From Asterella californica (Eukaryota; Streptophyta; Marchantiopsida; Marchantiales; Aytoniaceae), in NCBI GenBank assembly GCA_036924285.1, contig JAYKYS010000010.1, positions 9,957,001 to 10,021,000 on the forward strand: a DNA stretch of 64,000 nucleotides. The letters are read 5' to 3'. Both the position numbers and the translations under genes were made by a program. Numbering within the stretch: position 1 is the stretch's first letter; each line of letters begins with the position of its first letter. Shown here piece after piece: positions 61,691-64,000 of this stretch. The notes beneath the pieces are model-generated. The model ran no database searches. It was not told the origin of the DNA and worked only from the letters and a program-made list of their open reading frames with translations.

Positions 61691-62205
61691 CTGACCACCA
61701 TTCGCGAGAAGAGAATCGCCTGCAAGAGAATCTCGCTCCCTTCCATCCTCACGATGCCGCATACACGGCAATAAACTCGAAACGACCACGTCGTTCCGAT
61801 CCCTGGCCAACCTCCAGCCCCTTTCGTCGTTACTTTTCCGTTCTTGTCGTTTTCCTCTCTTTCGGCAAATTGCCACTTTACTAGTATATTATCCGCTTTA
61901 ATACACTAGAGAAAAGAAGTTAAGAAATCTTAGCAATAATGTGAACATGCATACTATATCAACTTCGGAGAACTATGCTAATTTTTGTTATAAACATAAT
62001 ATATATATATATATATATTATAGAAGTTTTATATTAAAATTAAAATTAAAATTCTATAAATATTAAATAATAACCGCATCTAGAGGAAAAGGTCAAGACA
62101 TAACTCAAATAGAGAAGGTGGACAGAAACACTTCTGAACTATAAGCACGGGAGGCTCCTAACAAACACACAATACTTTAAACCAGATATTCATTTATTCT
62201 TGTTA
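61691..62205. other. AT-rich stretch with (TA)n run
   Basis: A TA dinucleotide run lies at about 62,000-62,020, followed by ttaaaat repeats. Nothing coding is supported. Confidence 0.55.
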
Positions 62206-62221
62206 TTTACATATTTACCGG

Positions 62222-62296
62222 ATGGAGGAGGTGAATCGTCTGCACGCTCTCCAGTCAAGAAGGTCAAGAAGAAAAGACAGGGAAAGGAAAACTGAA
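62222..62296 (+). CDS. possible terminal exon fragment with nuclear-localisation-like end
   Basis: An open plus frame without ATG reads D-G-G-G-E-S-S-A-R-S-P-V-K-K-V-K-K-K-R and ends shortly after at a stop. The basic cluster looks like a nuclear localisation signal. No matching upstream exon is visible, so it is a fragment or chance. Confidence 0.2.
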
Positions 62297-62551
62297 AACT
62301 TGAGAGGTGAAAATAGTAATTTTGCGTACATAAACCATTTATTACCTATTATTTGGCTTTAGTAATGGATGCGAATCTGAAATCAGCATAAAACGAAATT
62401 CAAAGTCTGGACTCTGGTGACACCACATGAAGGAGCGAGCCAGGGTTCATCCTAGTCGTCATTTCACCTCATGTCGACAAATCTCGACCTCCACGACGGA
62501 CGTAGTGATTCGTCGCTTCCATCTTCTTTTAGACTATATCACTCCTATGTA

Positions 62552-62746
62552 GACTAGGTCATTCCGCCAGCTAGATTCGGTTGTTACCGAGGGGAAAGTG
62601 CAGTTGTTGTGGTGGCTGGAAGGAACAACTTTCAAATCAGTGGCCGCCGTGGACGGCCTGGATGGTCGAACCCAGCTGTCCGAGTTCTGCCTGCATCTTT
62701 GTCGTCAACCTAATGCTGCCAAAGATGCGAAGGAAAGCGAGCAATG
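62552..62746 (+). pseudogene. coding-like fragment without start, unrecognised
   Basis: A plus frame of about 64 codons without ATG has strong protein character: V-T-E-G-K-V-Q-L-L-W-W-L-E-G-T-T, then F-K-S-V-A-A-V-D-G-L-D-G-R-T, L-S-E-F-C-L-H-L-C-R-Q and a charged end A-K-D-A-K-E-S-E-Q before a stop. It could be a retroelement gag remnant or an isolated exon. The overlapping ATG frame (62581-62769) looks less like protein. Confidence 0.3.
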
Positions 62747-62769
62747 ATTTTAACTTGTGGGCTAATTAG

Positions 62770-64000
62770 TTGATTGTTGAGTGACCATGGGTCCCACGGA
62801 AGATTACATAGTAGCACCGTGAGCTGATTGGATGACACCCTGACTTCCGGAGCTGGAAGTTGCCAAGGAGATTCCGGATTGTTGTCTGCTTGTTGCCGAA
62901 GATGCTGTTCTGCTGTCCCTAGGATTAGGATCCCGGAAACCTTTGTCTCACGTTCTCTTCATTCCAGTTATCTACGTGGAATTTACATTTCTAGTTTGTA
63001 GTGTAGTTTCAATCACTCAAAATTTTAGTGCATAGGAACTTTTGACTGATGACATTACCATGTTGAAATAGTGTAAAATAATATTTAGTGAAGAATACAT
63101 TAACAACATGGAGTAAAGTACACACCTACAGAGAAGACTGGTGCTTGAATGGATTTGAAAATACATGAATGAGACAAAGTGATAAACTTTTTTAACTTTA
63201 CTAGATTAAATTTGAATTGCTAAAATTATAAACCACTTGGTTAACTTGATAACACATTATCACTGGAGTTGCAAAAGAGAAATTCACACAGACTGAACAT
63301 TTTCTGGTATAAGGTCCTGTCCTTTCCACGAATAAAATATTTTTCAATTTCTCAACTTTAATTTACAGTCTAACCTTTCCAAGAAGAAGGGTGAGGAAAT
63401 AAATTAAATCATATATATTTCTCCTCTTCCGAACTTGGAAAAGGATGAATATGCATGCCTAAAATATACATGTAACATGAGCTTTTTGGGATAGAGGAGT
63501 AGGAGGAAAAACTTGTACTACGGACAGAAAATCTTGGATAACTGGCTGATATACATATTAAATATATTTTCAAAAAGCTAGAAATATATATACTCTGTCA
63601 GTTTTACATTGCATCCGTTTTATGTCAAATATATATATATATATATATATGATTATATAATTCAAATTAAAAGTTACTAGAAAACAATCATAGAAAAGTG
63701 CGCTTCCAAATGTACGAGTCTGGGACCTTGATCCAAGATATACATGAATTGATGTATTATGAATTTACTTCCCATCCGAAGATGGAAGAGGTGATTATAG
63801 GGAAATTAGACAATATTTCATTTTTTAATATAAATTGGCGAATATTGTACCTTGTACCACATGGATCACCAGCTACTGTAGTTAAACCCAGAGTATGATT
63901 ATGAGTGCTCCGGGTAACCCATATGACCTTTTTTTGTGGGTTTGATTTCAGATAATAGAGAAATTTAACCTTTTTGCATAAAATTAGTGATTACTTCTTC
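62770..64000. other. AT-rich gene-free DNA with (TA)n microsatellite
   Basis: A (TA)n run lies at about 63,630-63,651. The open frame at 63698-63898 is unrecognised. No gene is supported to the window end. Confidence 0.5.

Overview
The window looks like a nuclear chromosome segment from a green plant or streptophyte. The evidence is multi-exon genes with GT-AG introns of roughly 75-900 nt, an AP-4 adaptor subunit, a plant-type 3-hydroxyisobutyrate dehydrogenase, telo-box promoter motifs on ribosome-biogenesis genes, and a decayed chromodomain Ty3/gypsy element. Long AT-rich gene-free stretches separate compact gene clusters. An early-diverging lineage (bryophyte, lycophyte or charophyte) would fit, but I cannot name the species from the sequence alone.

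Layout. 1-6.8 kb: AT-rich, with a possible LTR fragment (1-1.0 kb), a GC-richer island with small hairpins (3.0-3.6 kb) and a degenerate MITE-like repeat (4.7-5.1 kb). 6.85-13.4 kb, minus strand: coding-like blocks of one or more genes broken by frame changes. The 3' part carries an LF-acidic-LF motif and a capping-protein-interaction-like motif, which recalls the tail of the WASH-complex subunit FAM21/WASHC2. The 5' part lies in a tandem duplication of about 0.77 kb. 14.1-18.0 kb, minus: a complete 3-hydroxyisobutyrate dehydrogenase-like gene. 19.26-24.39 kb, plus: a dead chromovirus with both LTRs. 24.4-28.0 kb: AT-rich and gene-free.

28.7-51.1 kb is the gene-rich core. On the plus strand it holds NOP14 (14 exons, 930 aa), NHP2 (4 exons, 159 aa), AP4M (13 exons, 447 aa) and a MYCBP/AMY-1-like gene. 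On the minus strand there is an unrecognised gene between NHP2 and AP4M. NOP14 (SSU processome) and NHP2 (H/ACA snoRNP) both act in nucleolar ribosome production, sit side by side, and both have telo-box-like promoter motifs. AP4M belongs to trans-Golgi vesicle sorting. All exon junctions of NOP14, NHP2 and AP4M, and exons 2-12 of the dehydrogenase, were phased by hand and give divisible, uninterrupted reading frames.

51.1-64 kb: mostly AT-rich with simple and tandem repeats, a doubtful Cys-rich secreted-protein candidate (52.8-53.3 kb, minus), a decayed HUH-like Rep transposon gene (59.76-60.7 kb, minus) and a few coding-like fragments near 62.2-62.7 kb.

The least ordinary content is the FAM21-like relic, the replitron-like Rep, the MYCBP gene whose frame does not join across a 3-kb intron, and an 83-nt tandem triplication that supplies the splice acceptor of a NOP14 exon.
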